DNA of 64,000 nt, taken from CAMBRQ01 sp945870325 (lineage in GTDB: Bacteria; Bacillota; Clostridia; Lachnospirales; Lachnospiraceae). The DNA lies in the NCBI RefSeq assembly GCF_050313795.1, contig NZ_JBNPMC010000006.1, forward strand, positions 41,026 to 105,025, read 5' to 3'. The translations under genes and the position numbers were made by a program. Numbering within the stretch: the first letter of the stretch is position 1; every line of letters starts with the position of its first letter. This document shows, piece after piece, positions 41,523 to 51,667 of this stretch. The notes beneath the pieces are model-generated. The model worked only from the letters and a program-made list of their open reading frames with translations. It was not told where the DNA came from and searched no databases.

Positions 41523-44500
41523 ATGAAAAAGCAAGCAAGAACTATGCTAAAGCGATGGCTGTCTGTCGTTGCGGCAATCCTGCTGGTAATGTCTGTATTT
41601 CCTGCCGCAGCATATGCAGCAGAAGAGAATCAGAATGCAGGCTATCAGCTCAAGGTGGCAGTAGAAGGTTCGGAATCACCGACCGTGGGAGATACCGTTA
41701 CATTTACTGCAAAAGTTACTTATAATGGTGAAGAAATTACGAATTTGGAAGAAGCCGGACTTCATCTCTGGTATTGGACAGATGTATGGAGCGCGGGTAA
41801 GACAACGGCAGATGGATATAAGGAGAATGGATGTAGTTATATCAATTATGACTCTGTCAATGGTTATTCATTTACTACGGATGTTAAATTTGATGAAGAG
41901 GGTAAATACAGTATTGCGGCAGAACTGAAAAATGATAGTTCACGTCTGGCAATGGTGAATACGGATTTTACTGTCAAAAAGGCAGAAGAACCAATTGAGA
42001 TACCGACAGTTCCACTGAAACTGGACAATGCAGATTTTGAAAACGGCAAAGAGGGATGGACAACAACACCGGAAGATCTGATTATTGAGACTGATCAGTG
42101 GATGACAAATAATACAAGCCATTATTTGAAACTTTGGGTATCTGATACAGAAACTACTGATCTGAATGTATCCTATGAGATTGAAGATCTGGCAGCAGGT
42201 ACTTATCAGGCAAGTATTGATATGCAGGGCTGGGGAAATGGTGAAACAGGTCTCAGTTTGTATGTGGCGGATAAAGCCGGAAAAGCGTTGACTGAAAAAA
42301 CTGTTTTGACTACTAGTGATTATAATAACTGGTCTACGTTTAAAACGAATACCTTTACATTGACAGAACCAACTACCGTTGTAGTAACCGTTGCTGGAAC
42401 AACACCAGCCGGTTTCTGGGGAAGTCTGGATAATCTGGTAGTCCTTGGGCCGGAAGAGAAGGAAGATGAAGAGGATACTTCAGTTCCGGGACAGATTGAA
42501 GTGCAGAAAGTACAGAATCTGTCTGAAGATTTCATCATGGGCGTGGATATCTCAACGATCGTATCCCAGTATAATAGCGGCGTTATCTACAAGGATTTCG
42601 ATGGAAATGAATTGAAAGATGTAACAGAATTCTGTAAGTTCCTTGCAGAGGACTGTGGTATTAATTCTGTTCGTGTCCGTGTATGGAATGACCCGTTTGA
42701 TGCAGAGGACAATGGATATGGAGCAGGAAACTGTGATGTGAATACAGCAGCAAAAATTGGTGAAGCCTGTGCAGCAGCCGGCATTCATATGCTGATTGAT
42801 TTCCACTATTCTGATTTCTGGGCAGATCCAGGCAGACAGCTTGTGCCGAAAGCATGGAAGGGTTATACTGTAGAACAGAAAGAAGAAGTAATCCGTAATT
42901 ATACATATGAGAGCCTGAAAACAATCGCTGCAACCGGTGCTAAGATCAGCATGGTGCAGGTTGGCAATGAGACAAACAGTGCGGTCTGCGGAGAGAACAA
43001 CGTAGAAAATATGTGTAAACTTTTCACAGCAGGCAGCAATGGTGTACGTACATTTGCGAAAGAGACATATGGTGATGAGAAGGCTGTAAAGGTTGCAATT
43101 CATGTAGCAAACCCGAATAAGGGAGCAATGACTACATGGGCTAAGAATCTGGATACATATCATGTGGATTATGATGTAATGGCAACTTCTTATTATGTAT
43201 TCTGGCACGGAACATTGTCAAACCTGAAGAGTCAGATGAAGGCTGTTCAGGATACCTACGGAAAAGAAGTAATGGTAGCGGAGACAAGTTACATCTATAC
43301 ATCAGAGGATACAGATGGAAAGGCAAATGGTATATCCAGTGCGGCAGCTGGCTATGAGATCTCTGCACAAGGACAGGCGGCTTCTGTACGCGATATTATT
43401 GATGCAGTTAACACTGCAGGTGGACTTGGCGTGTATTACTGGGAGCCGGCATGGATTACGGTAGGTGATATTACTGGTCTGGAAGGTGATGAACTGAATG
43501 CACAGATTGCAGAGAATCAGAAGATATGGGAGAAGTATGGTTCTGGATGGGCAAGCAGTTATGCACAGGAATACGACCCGAATTCTGTAGGTACTTATGG
43601 CGGAAGTGAGTGGGACAATCAGGCATTATTTGATGCGAAGGGGAATCCGCTTCCATCTCTGCATGTATGGAATTATGTTAAGACTGGTGCGACTATTAAA
43701 GAATTGTTTGTAAGTGGTGTGGTATCTCCTGAATTAGAAGTATCAAAAGGAGAAACGGTTACTCTGCCTGAAACTGTGGCGGTAAGTTATAATAAGCCGA
43801 GTGTGGGCACAATGAATGAAAAAGTAACATGGAATGAAGAGGACGTGGCTGCAATTAATATCATGAAGCCGGGCATCTATACAGTTCGCGGCGTAGCAGC
43901 GTTATCACAGGAGTGTACGGATGGAACAACACAGGTGGATGTAGAGTGTACGGTAATCGTTCTGGAAGGGAACCTTATTACGGATGCTGATGCGGCAGGA
44001 TTCGAGAAAGCAGATCCATTTATTATTGATGGAAAGGGAGTAAAAGCAGCTTCTACTGAAGATGTTCTGGAAGGAAGCAAGGCGCTTCACTGGTATTCTG
44101 CATCAGCGACAGAGACTGCTGTTACATATAAAGAGCCAATTGCTCTGAGCGCCGGATATTATACTTTTGAAGCACTTGCTATGGGAGCAGTGAATGATGA
44201 AGTGACAGTATCTGTGCTAGATAAGGACGGAAATGTCCTGTTTACAGGAGAACCGGCTGTTCTGACCGGATATACAATGGAACCGGATAAGTTCCAAACT
44301 CCTTATGTAACTTTTGTATTGGATAAGGATACGGAAGTAATGCTTCGTGTTACGATTAAGATAGCAGATGGTGGCTGGGGAAGTGCTGATGCTATGTACT
44401 TGCATCAGCATGAGACACTTGGCGGGGTAAGCAATGGAGAAGGTACGCATACACATGATCTGGTTTGTGGCGATTGCGGTGAAGTGTTGGGAACCGCTCT

Positions 44501-44840
44501 GAATTGTGAATATGAACTTACAGAAACTGTAGAAGCAGGAAAAGAGCCGGGATATAAAGAGTATACTTGTGCTATCTGTGGAGACAGTTATCGTGAAGTT
44601 ATCCCGGTAAAAGATCCGGAAGATCCGTCAGAACCGGACAAGCCGTCTGTGCCGGAAGAACCGATGAAACCGTCAGATACAACGAAGCCAGCAGATACAA
44701 CGAAGCCTGCGCAGATACAAAATAAGAAGACGAGCGGCGTAAAAACCGGTGATGATTCTATGGGGCTGTTATATGGTGTTACTGTAATAGGAGCAGCGGT
44801 AATAGTTGGCGGTGTTTTGAAAAAGAAGCGGAGCCGGTAA
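41523..44840 (+). CDS. Cell-wall endo-beta-1,4-galactanase (GH53)
   Basis: A 1105-residue secreted enzyme. A signal peptide ends near AAAYAA (about residue 33). An Ig-like domain and a carbohydrate-binding module occupy about 40-320. The GH53 barrel spans about 335-735, with acid/base E483 in QVGNETN and nucleophile E587 in VAETSY. A bacterial Ig-like domain, a second binding module and a Cys-rich repeat (HDLVCGDCGE, YTCAICGDS) follow. A Pro/Lys-rich spacer leads to GVKTGDD, a hydrophobic helix and KKKRSR, a sortase-type or membrane anchor with a non-canonical motif. It cuts pectic galactan outside the cell. No galactan transporter is adjacent; a LacI gene follows. Confidence 0.92.
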   Translation: MKKQARTMLKRWLSVVAAILLVMSVFPAAAYAAEENQNAGYQLKVAVEGSESPTVGDTVTFTAKVTYNGEEITNLEEAGLHLWYWTDVWSAGKTTADGYKENGCSYINYDSVNGYSFTTDVKFDEEGKYSIAAELKNDSSRLAMVNTDFTVKKAEEPIEIPTVPLKLDNADFENGKEGWTTTPEDLIIETDQWMTNNTSHYLKLWVSDTETTDLNVSYEIEDLAAGTYQASIDMQGWGNGETGLSLYVADKAGKALTEKTVLTTSDYNNWSTFKTNTFTLTEPTTVVVTVAGTTPAGFWGSLDNLVVLGPEEKEDEEDTSVPGQIEVQKVQNLSEDFIMGVDISTIVSQYNSGVIYKDFDGNELKDVTEFCKFLAEDCGINSVRVRVWNDPFDAEDNGYGAGNCDVNTAAKIGEACAAAGIHMLIDFHYSDFWADPGRQLVPKAWKGYTVEQKEEVIRNYTYESLKTIAATGAKISMVQVGNETNSAVCGENNVENMCKLFTAGSNGVRTFAKETYGDEKAVKVAIHVANPNKGAMTTWAKNLDTYHVDYDVMATSYYVFWHGTLSNLKSQMKAVQDTYGKEVMVAETSYIYTSEDTDGKANGISSAAAGYEISAQGQAASVRDIIDAVNTAGGLGVYYWEPAWITVGDITGLEGDELNAQIAENQKIWEKYGSGWASSYAQEYDPNSVGTYGGSEWDNQALFDAKGNPLPSLHVWNYVKTGATIKELFVSGVVSPELEVSKGETVTLPETVAVSYNKPSVGTMNEKVTWNEEDVAAINIMKPGIYTVRGVAALSQECTDGTTQVDVECTVIVLEGNLITDADAAGFEKADPFIIDGKGVKAASTEDVLEGSKALHWYSASATETAVTYKEPIALSAGYYTFEALAMGAVNDEVTVSVLDKDGNVLFTGEPAVLTGYTMEPDKFQTPYVTFVLDKDTEVMLRVTIKIADGGWGSADAMYLHQHETLGGVSNGEGTHTHDLVCGDCGEVLGTALNCEYELTETVEAGKEPGYKEYTCAICGDSYREVIPVKDPEDPSEPDKPSVPEEPMKPSDTTKPADTTKPAQIQNKKTSGVKTGDDSMGLLYGVTVIGAAVIVGGVLKKKRSR

Positions 44841-44886
44841 ATGTTCTATTGAATCATTAGATTATTCTTACATATAAAAGACTAGG

Positions 44887-44920
44887 AAAAAACGGAGTTA
44901 GACTAACTCCGTTTTTTTAA
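44887..44920 (+). terminator. Terminator of the galactanase gene
   Basis: A near-perfect palindrome centred on GTTAG-A-CTAAC with arms AACGGAG/CTCCGTT, flanked by A and T runs. Confidence 0.85.
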
Positions 44921-45004
44921 AAGCCCGTTTTTTCGACGTCTCTATTCTAGAAAGAGAGGGTTAGAAAAAGTAGTTGTTATTTGGAGAGAGGATGTTAGAG
45001 AATT

Positions 45005-46015
45005 ATGAACCCAAAACGAACCAGAATTGTAGATATTGCAGACGAACTAGGTGTCAGTACGGCAACCGTATCCAACGTTATCCACGGCAAGACAAAGAAG
45101 ATCTCCGATGAGACGGTACGCCGCGTACAGGAACTCTTAGAAGAACGGGAGTATATCCCCAGCATGGCGGGCATCCTGCTGGCGCAGAATGATTCCCGGA
45201 TTATTGGAGTTGTGGTGAATAACCATGAGAAGTATGAATCCCATGTTCTGGAGGATGCATTTATTGCCTCTTCTTTAAATTATCTGTCTGCAGAGATTGA
45301 AGAAGCCGGCTATTTTATGATGGTTAAGACGACAACGAAGTGGGATGAGATCGCAAGATTTGCCTCCATGTGGAATCTGGAGGGGATGGTGGTTATTGGG
45401 TTCTGCGAGCAGGATTATCAGAAATTAAGAGATTCTATTCGAATTCCATTCGTGGTATATGATGGATATTTTGAGGAGCCAAGAAGAATCTGCAATCTGA
45501 CGATAGATCATTATAGCGGTGGCCTCCAGGTGGGAGAGTATTTTAGAAGATTAGGGCATCAGAGAGTGTTATGTGTGTCTGATAATCAGATTTGTATGGA
45601 TTTAGAGCGGTATCAGGGATTCTGCGAAGGGTTTAACGGAAGTGGGATAGATTTTATGCAAGTACCAATGGATCATAGGGAACGTCTGCGTTTTTATCAG
45701 GAGAATCTGGAACATTTGAAAGAATATACGGCAATCTTCGCGGTTTCGGATTATTATGCAATTGATCTGATGCATTTCCTGCAAGGGCAAGGGATTCGGA
45801 TTCCGGAGGATATCTCCATTGCAGGATTCGATGATACACCAATCTGCGGGAAAGTATTGCCGGCTCTTACCACTGTGAAGCAGGATGGGAAGAAGAGGGC
45901 AGAACTGGCGGTTATGAAACTTCGAGAGTTGAAGGAAGGGATTGAAGAAGGAATGACGATCGTGCTTCCGGTGACATTGGTGGAACGGCAAAGCACAAGG
46001 CGATATGAAAACTGA
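45005..46015 (+). CDS. LacI-family transcriptional regulator
   Basis: A 336-residue regulator. Residues 5-52 are the LacI HTH and hinge (VDIADELGVSTATVSNVIHG), followed by a periplasmic-binding-type sensor domain with GFDDTPICGKVLPALTTV near the end. The ATG at 45005 has a weak GAG site. It lies after the galactanase and before the MATE and MFS genes; the 22-bp palindrome at 46145 suggests control of the transporters, and control of the galactanase is possible. Confidence 0.88.
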   Translation: MNPKRTRIVDIADELGVSTATVSNVIHGKTKKISDETVRRVQELLEEREYIPSMAGILLAQNDSRIIGVVVNNHEKYESHVLEDAFIASSLNYLSAEIEEAGYFMMVKTTTKWDEIARFASMWNLEGMVVIGFCEQDYQKLRDSIRIPFVVYDGYFEEPRRICNLTIDHYSGGLQVGEYFRRLGHQRVLCVSDNQICMDLERYQGFCEGFNGSGIDFMQVPMDHRERLRFYQENLEHLKEYTAIFAVSDYYAIDLMHFLQGQGIRIPEDISIAGFDDTPICGKVLPALTTVKQDGKKRAELAVMKLRELKEGIEEGMTIVLPVTLVERQSTRRYEN

Positions 46016-46144
46016 TGCCGGAATAAAACTGGTGTCCGAATAAAACGAAAACCGAATAATTCTGGAAAAGAATCAAAAAAGAGAGATACGATATGGGGCT
46101 GTAAATTTGTCGAATATGTACAAATCTGCAGTCTTATTTTTGTG

Positions 46145-46166
46145 ATAGGTTACGCGCTTAACCTAT
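46145..46166. promoter_or_regulatory. Palindromic operator upstream of the MATE gene
   Basis: ATAGGTTA-CGCGCT-TAACCTAT has perfect 8-bp arms. It lies 50 bases before the MATE start and may be bound by the LacI protein encoded just upstream, though its centre is not a typical LacI CG step. Confidence 0.5.
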
Positions 46167-46215
46167 TGTGAATGCAAAAGATGTGAAATAGAATAAGGGG
46201 GAGGAGGGATATAGT

Positions 46216-47556
46216 GTGAGACAGGAAAGAAGATTCTACAAGACAGTATTGAATATCGCGCTTCCGGTGACGCTCCAGTCGCTGCTTTCATCATCATTCA
46301 GCGTAGTGGATCAGATTATGACGGGACAACTTGGAAGCACCAGTATCGCAGGGATTGGACTGGGAGGCAAGTTCTCGTCCATTTTCTCAGTATTACTATC
46401 GGCGATCGCAACGGTAGCAGGAATTATGATAGCACAGTATATGGGAAAAAGGAGCGACAGGGAGGTAAGCCGGAGTTTTTGGCTGAATCTGTGTATGGCC
46501 TTTGGCCTGGCGGTAATATTTATGGCGATGTGCGTAGGAATGCCGATGCAGATTATGCGGTTGTATACGGAAGATGAGGCGACAAGGAAGATAGCGGCGG
46601 AGTACTTGAGTATTCTTGCGATTTCTTATATTCCGATGGCAGCAGGATCATTAGTGTCTACGCTTCTGCGCTGTATGGAAGCGGCAATGCTGCCGCTGTA
46701 TTCCAGCGTGTTTGGGGCGGTTGTAAATACCGGGCTTAATTACGTTCTGATATTTGGCAAGTTAGGTTTCCCACGTATGGGAGTGAAAGGTGCGGCTTTG
46801 GCATCGGTCATCTCTCAAGTGGTCAGTTGCCTATTGACATTGAGCCTGTTTCTGTGGCATTATCAGAGACAGGAGATCAGGATGGAAGTTGTCCTGGGGC
46901 TTAGCCGGAATGGACGAAAGCAGTACATTGGAATTCTGTTTCCAATTCTTGCCTGTGAATTCTTATGGAGTTTTGGAGAGAATGTATATACGGCAATCTA
47001 TGGTCACATGGGAACTTCAGCATGTGCGGCTATGACACTTACGATTCCCATCCAGGTGTTGATGATCGGCGCGCTCAGCGGGGTGTCTCAGGCAGCAGGC
47101 GTAATCATCGGAAAAGCGCTGGGAAGTAAAGAGTATGACAGGGCATATTGCGAATCGAAAAAATTGATGCTGTATGGTTTGGGTGGCTCTGTGATATTAT
47201 CAATCGGATTGATGGCGGTTGGCAAATATTATGTGGGAATTTATCAGGTAGAGCAGGCAGTAAGAATAACGGCATGTCAGATCCTGGTTGCATTTGCGCT
47301 GATATCTCCGGTGAAGGTGCAGAATATGATTCTGGGTGGAGGGATTATCCGAAGCGGTGGAAAGACCAATTATGTGATGTGGATCGATATGATCGGAACC
47401 TGGATCTTCGGGGTACCTTTGGGGCTGCTGGCAGCCTTTGTATGGAAACTTTCGATTCCGTACGTCTATTTCGTGCTATCGCTTGAGGAATGCGTTCGTT
47501 TTGGAATATCGGTATGGGTATTCAGGCGGAGAAAATGGATGAATAGTTTGGAGTAA
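46216..47556 (+). CDS. MATE-family efflux transporter
   Basis: A 446-residue, twelve-helix MatE protein with the N-half motif VDQIMTGQLGSTSIAGIGLG and an internal repeat (SVFGAVVNTGLNYVLIFGKL). It exports cationic compounds or metabolites using ion gradients. The GTG start follows GGAGGAGGG. The MFS gene starts four bases after its stop, so the two form an operon. Confidence 0.88.
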   Translation: MRQERRFYKTVLNIALPVTLQSLLSSSFSVVDQIMTGQLGSTSIAGIGLGGKFSSIFSVLLSAIATVAGIMIAQYMGKRSDREVSRSFWLNLCMAFGLAVIFMAMCVGMPMQIMRLYTEDEATRKIAAEYLSILAISYIPMAAGSLVSTLLRCMEAAMLPLYSSVFGAVVNTGLNYVLIFGKLGFPRMGVKGAALASVISQVVSCLLTLSLFLWHYQRQEIRMEVVLGLSRNGRKQYIGILFPILACEFLWSFGENVYTAIYGHMGTSACAAMTLTIPIQVLMIGALSGVSQAAGVIIGKALGSKEYDRAYCESKKLMLYGLGGSVILSIGLMAVGKYYVGIYQVEQAVRITACQILVAFALISPVKVQNMILGGGIIRSGGKTNYVMWIDMIGTWIFGVPLGLLAAFVWKLSIPYVYFVLSLEECVRFGISVWVFRRRKWMNSLE

Positions 47557-47560
47557 GAAA

Positions 47561-48754
47561 ATGAAAGAAAAATATACTTACACGATATATGCATGTTATC
47601 TTGGATATATTGTGCAGGCGATTATTAATAATCTGCCGCCGCTTTTGTTTCTGACTTTTCAGCAGGAATTCCAGATCTCGATTGAGAAGATCGGACTTTT
47701 GATTACTGTGAATTTTGGAGTACAGATCGTGGTGGATTTTCTGGCAGCAAGATATGTGGATCGGATCGGTTACCGCACATCCGTTATAGCGGCGCATATA
47801 TGCAGTGTATCCGGACTGATCGGACTTGGAATCCTGCCTGGGATTATGGAGCATTCATATGTGGGGCTGATTATCGCTATGACGTTTAATGCAATTGGCG
47901 GCGGATTGATTGAGGTTCTGGTAAGCCCGATTGTCGAGGCGGCGCCGTCATCGAAGGCAAAAGAAGCGGCCATGAGCCTGCTGCATTCATTTTACTGCTG
48001 GGGGCATGTCCTGGTCGTTGTAATGTCAACGGTAGGATTCCGACTGCTGGGAATGGAGAACTGGTATATATTACCGATAATATGGAGCATCGTGCCTTTT
48101 GTGAATATTTATCTGTTCTTGAAAGTACCGATTCGGACGCTGGTGGAGGAGGAAGAGAGGATGCCTGCTGGTCATCTTCTGAGAATGCGTATGTTCTGGC
48201 TGCTATTCGCGCTGATGGTCTGCGCCGGAGCCTCAGAGCAGGGTATGTCGCAGTGGGCTTCTTTATTTGCAGAGGAAGGATTGAAGCAGTCGAAGATGAT
48301 GGGGGATCTGTTAGGACCTTGTTTCTTTGCAGTGTTAATGGGATGTTCCAGAATGTTTTACGGGAAATTCGGTGAGAGGATAGACTTACGGAAATTCATG
48401 GTGGGGAGTGGAATCTTATGCGTTGCGAGTTATCTGCTTGCGGTATTGATGAAGAATCCGATGTTTGCGTTGTGCGGGTGCGGATTATGCGGTCTGTCGG
48501 TTGGAATCATGTGGCCTGGAACATTCAGCATGTCGGCAAAATTGTGCCCACAGGGAGGTACGATGATGTTCGCACTCCTGGCATTGGCAGGAGATCTGGG
48601 ATGTGCAGCCGGACCGGGAGTGGTGAGTCTGGTGTCAGAACATCTTCCGGCATATGGATTGAAGGCAGGGCTTGCAGCGGCAATTGTATTTCCGGGAGTC
48701 ATGGTATTTCTTTTACTATGTAATAGAAGAAAAAATGAAAAATATTATCAGTAA
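47561..48754 (+). CDS. MFS transporter (fucose-permease-like)
   Basis: A 397-residue permease with twelve helices. It contains the MFS loop VDFLAARYVDRIGYRTSV and MWPGTFSMSAKL in the C-half, as in FucP/YfkF-like members. A GGAG site lies inside the end of the MATE gene. The substrate is unknown; sugar or drug transport are both possible. Confidence 0.85.
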   Translation: MKEKYTYTIYACYLGYIVQAIINNLPPLLFLTFQQEFQISIEKIGLLITVNFGVQIVVDFLAARYVDRIGYRTSVIAAHICSVSGLIGLGILPGIMEHSYVGLIIAMTFNAIGGGLIEVLVSPIVEAAPSSKAKEAAMSLLHSFYCWGHVLVVVMSTVGFRLLGMENWYILPIIWSIVPFVNIYLFLKVPIRTLVEEEERMPAGHLLRMRMFWLLFALMVCAGASEQGMSQWASLFAEEGLKQSKMMGDLLGPCFFAVLMGCSRMFYGKFGERIDLRKFMVGSGILCVASYLLAVLMKNPMFALCGCGLCGLSVGIMWPGTFSMSAKLCPQGGTMMFALLALAGDLGCAAGPGVVSLVSEHLPAYGLKAGLAAAIVFPGVMVFLLLCNRRKNEKYYQ

Positions 48755-48860
48755 TAAGAATTGTAAGAGGATTGGATGTGTGCTATATTTACGGAAAGTT
48801 AGATGCGACAAACTGAATTGATGTCAGAGTTATGATTGTGATAACTTAAGAAGGATGATT

Positions 48861-49805
48861 ATGTTACAAGACTCAAAGATCGTTACCGTAAAAAAAGTAT
48901 TAAGCCAATATGAGACAGAGTATAGAATTAAGGATATGCAGGGACAGGGGCTTATGGATTGTGTGGATGTATATCCCGGGGTACAGGTGATCTATAATCA
49001 TTTTCAGAGTTTTCAGACACCTGAGCATGGTGTTTACGATGCGAATCATATCGAGATTAATCATTGCCTTCGAGGGAAATATGAGAGCCTGTTCAGGCAA
49101 AAGTATTATGCATATCTTGGTGAAGGGGATCTTTCTATCAGTAAGTGGTCGCTTGAACGGACGGATGATGGCTTCCCATTTGGATATTATGAAGGAGTGG
49201 AGATTCTGATTGATGTGCGGGAAGCCAGAAGGAATCAGATATTTGCAGCATTCCACATAGATCTTGATGAACTGGAGAAGAAACTTGCCCTGAATGGAGA
49301 TATCTGTATTATGCGTGCAACCAGCCAGATTCAGCATATCTGCCTTGAAATGTATGAGATTGACAATGGGATGAAGTTAGATTATCTGAAGATTAAGGTG
49401 TTAGAATTGTTGTTATTCCTTCAGCATAATGATTTTGAATTCATACATAATCAGAGAAAATACTATCCCCGGAATCAGATTGAGACGATGAAAGCCTTGA
49501 AAAATGATCTTTCCATGCATCTGTCGGAGAATCCGGATTTTGATAAGTTGGCAGAGCAGTATCACATTAATATCCATACGCTTCGCAAGGCATTTAAAGA
49601 GATATATGGGATGCCTATTTATCAGTGGTTCAAGGAGTATCGCCTGGAATATAGCATGAAACTTCTGGAGGAAACGGATCTGTCAATCATCGATATTGCC
49701 AATCAGATCGGATACTCGAACCCTAGCAAATATTCAGCAGCATTCAGCAAATACATGGATATGACCCCCAGACAGTATCGAAAATCTCATATCAGAATGG
49801 AGTAA
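48861..49805 (+). CDS. AraC-family transcriptional regulator
   Basis: A 314-residue regulator with an N-terminal ligand domain (1-200) and a double-HTH AraC domain (LAEQYHINIHTLRKAFKEIY; IDIANQIGYSNPSKYSAAFS). The pattern resembles PchR-like activators. The ATG at 48861 has AGAAGGA at good spacing; the in-frame ATG at 48855 overlaps that site. It precedes a pair of ABC exporter genes that it probably activates. Confidence 0.88.
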   Translation: MLQDSKIVTVKKVLSQYETEYRIKDMQGQGLMDCVDVYPGVQVIYNHFQSFQTPEHGVYDANHIEINHCLRGKYESLFRQKYYAYLGEGDLSISKWSLERTDDGFPFGYYEGVEILIDVREARRNQIFAAFHIDLDELEKKLALNGDICIMRATSQIQHICLEMYEIDNGMKLDYLKIKVLELLLFLQHNDFEFIHNQRKYYPRNQIETMKALKNDLSMHLSENPDFDKLAEQYHINIHTLRKAFKEIYGMPIYQWFKEYRLEYSMKLLEETDLSIIDIANQIGYSNPSKYSAAFSKYMDMTPRQYRKSHIRME

Positions 49806-49903
49806 TTGTCATAGAATGGAGTAGATGAAAATTGAATCCTTCTTTATACTTGTTTAAAGTTAGCATAAACTAACTAAGTAAGTGTAAGGAGGGATTTTTG
49901 TAT

Positions 49904-51667
49904 ATGTCTGTATTAAAATCATTATTTTCGTATGCAGGAAAACATAAGTATCTGACGATGCTTTCACTGGTGCTGTCATTTGCCAGTGCGCTTTTGATTC
50001 TGATGCCGTTTATCTGGATCTGGAAGGTAATTGAAGTATTGCTTAAGGTCTATCCTGATTATAGCCAGGCAGGTGCTGCTGTGAGTTATGGGTGGTATGC
50101 TTTTGGCAGTGCGGTCTTAGGAATCCTGGTGTATGTGGGTTCTCTTATGTGTTCCCATCTGGTGGCTTTTCGGATTGCTTCGAATATGAGGAAAGAAGCA
50201 ATGCATCATGTAGTGGAACTGCCGTTGGGGTATTTCTCTACGGAGGGAAGTGGGAAACTCCGCAAGATTATTGACGAATCTGCGGCATCCACAGAAACTT
50301 ATCTGGCTCACCAACTTCCAGATATGGTTCAGTTGATGACAACGGTATGTGCGGTGTTCATCTGCCTGTTTGTATTCGACTGGAAATTCGGAGTTGCTTG
50401 TCTGGTTCCGCTGATTCTGGCACTTTCGAATATGTTTAAGATGATAGGAAAAGGGCTTGAGCAATCCATGAAGGAATACATGGACGCATTGGAAAGTATG
50501 AGTAATGAAGCAGTGGAGTATGTGCGCGGGATTCTGGTGGTGAAAACATTCCAGCAGACGGTATATTCTTTTGAGCGTTTTTATAAATCTATCAAGAAAT
50601 ACGAAAAATTCGCATTGGGATATACGGATCAGATGCGGATGCCGATGACTTTATTTACCACATTTATTAATGGTATCTTTATCTTTCTGATTGGCGCGAT
50701 GATGCTTCTGATATCACACGGTTTTCAGGTGGATGGAATGCTTCCTGATTTTATGTTCTATGTGATATTCAGTCCGATTATTGCAGTAACGACGAATAAG
50801 ATTATGTTTGCCAGTGAGAATACAATGATGGCGCAGGATGCAGTGAACCGGATTGAGGGAATTCTGAATCAGAAGCCGTTCGAATATCCGGATTCAGCTA
50901 AGAGACTTGATGGGTATGATATTGAATTCGATCATGTCTCTTTTACTTATCCGGGCAGTGATGTAGAGGTGCTTCATGATATCGATCTGAAGATTAAGAA
51001 TGGAAGTACGGTGGCATTCGTTGGGAAGAGCGGTGGCGGAAAATCTACGCTGGTATCACTGATTCCGAGATTCTATGATGTGACGAAGGGAAGCATCCGG
51101 ATCGGTGGAAAGGATGTGAGGGATATCCGGGAAGAAGAATTAATGAATAAGGTTGCAATCGTGTTCCAGAACAGTCATTTGTTGAAGAAGAGTCTCTATG
51201 AGAATGTCAAAATGGGATTTGACGTGACGGATGCAGAAGTAAATGAGGCGGTACATAAGGCTCAGTGCGATGATATCGTGGAGAAATTCGATGGCGGACT
51301 TCAGACGAAGATTGGAAGCAAGGGCGTCTATCTGTCCGGAGGAGAGACTCAGAGAATGACGCTTGCAAGAGCGATTGTTAAGAATTCTCCGATTCTTCTG
51401 CTTGACGAAGCTACGGCATACGCGGACAGTGATAATGAGGCGCTGATGCAGAAAGCCATACTGGAAGTGTCTAAGAATAAGACAACGATTATGATCGCCC
51501 ACAGGCTGTCTACGATTGTGAATGTGGACTGTATCTATGTGGTAGAAGAAGGAAGAATTACTGAAAGCGGAAACCATGCCGAGTTGCTTGCGAGGGGTGG
51601 TATCTATGCGAAGATGTGGGAGCAGTATAGTCAGTCAATTGATTGGAAGGTAGGTGAAGGCAGATGA
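49904..51667 (+). CDS. ABC exporter half-transporter 1
   Basis: A 587-residue fusion of a six-helix membrane domain (about 1-310) and an ATPase domain. Walker A GKSGGGKST is near 373-381, the Q-loop is VFQNSHLL, the signature is LSGGETQRM, Walker B is ILLLDEATA and the switch is IMIAHRLS. The signature has Glu instead of Gln in position five, a mild deviation. AAGGAGG precedes the start. It overlaps the next gene by four bases and forms a heterodimer with it. Confidence 0.9.
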   Translation: MSVLKSLFSYAGKHKYLTMLSLVLSFASALLILMPFIWIWKVIEVLLKVYPDYSQAGAAVSYGWYAFGSAVLGILVYVGSLMCSHLVAFRIASNMRKEAMHHVVELPLGYFSTEGSGKLRKIIDESAASTETYLAHQLPDMVQLMTTVCAVFICLFVFDWKFGVACLVPLILALSNMFKMIGKGLEQSMKEYMDALESMSNEAVEYVRGILVVKTFQQTVYSFERFYKSIKKYEKFALGYTDQMRMPMTLFTTFINGIFIFLIGAMMLLISHGFQVDGMLPDFMFYVIFSPIIAVTTNKIMFASENTMMAQDAVNRIEGILNQKPFEYPDSAKRLDGYDIEFDHVSFTYPGSDVEVLHDIDLKIKNGSTVAFVGKSGGGKSTLVSLIPRFYDVTKGSIRIGGKDVRDIREEELMNKVAIVFQNSHLLKKSLYENVKMGFDVTDAEVNEAVHKAQCDDIVEKFDGGLQTKIGSKGVYLSGGETQRMTLARAIVKNSPILLLDEATAYADSDNEALMQKAILEVSKNKTTIMIAHRLSTIVNVDCIYVVEEGRITESGNHAELLARGGIYAKMWEQYSQSIDWKVGEGR

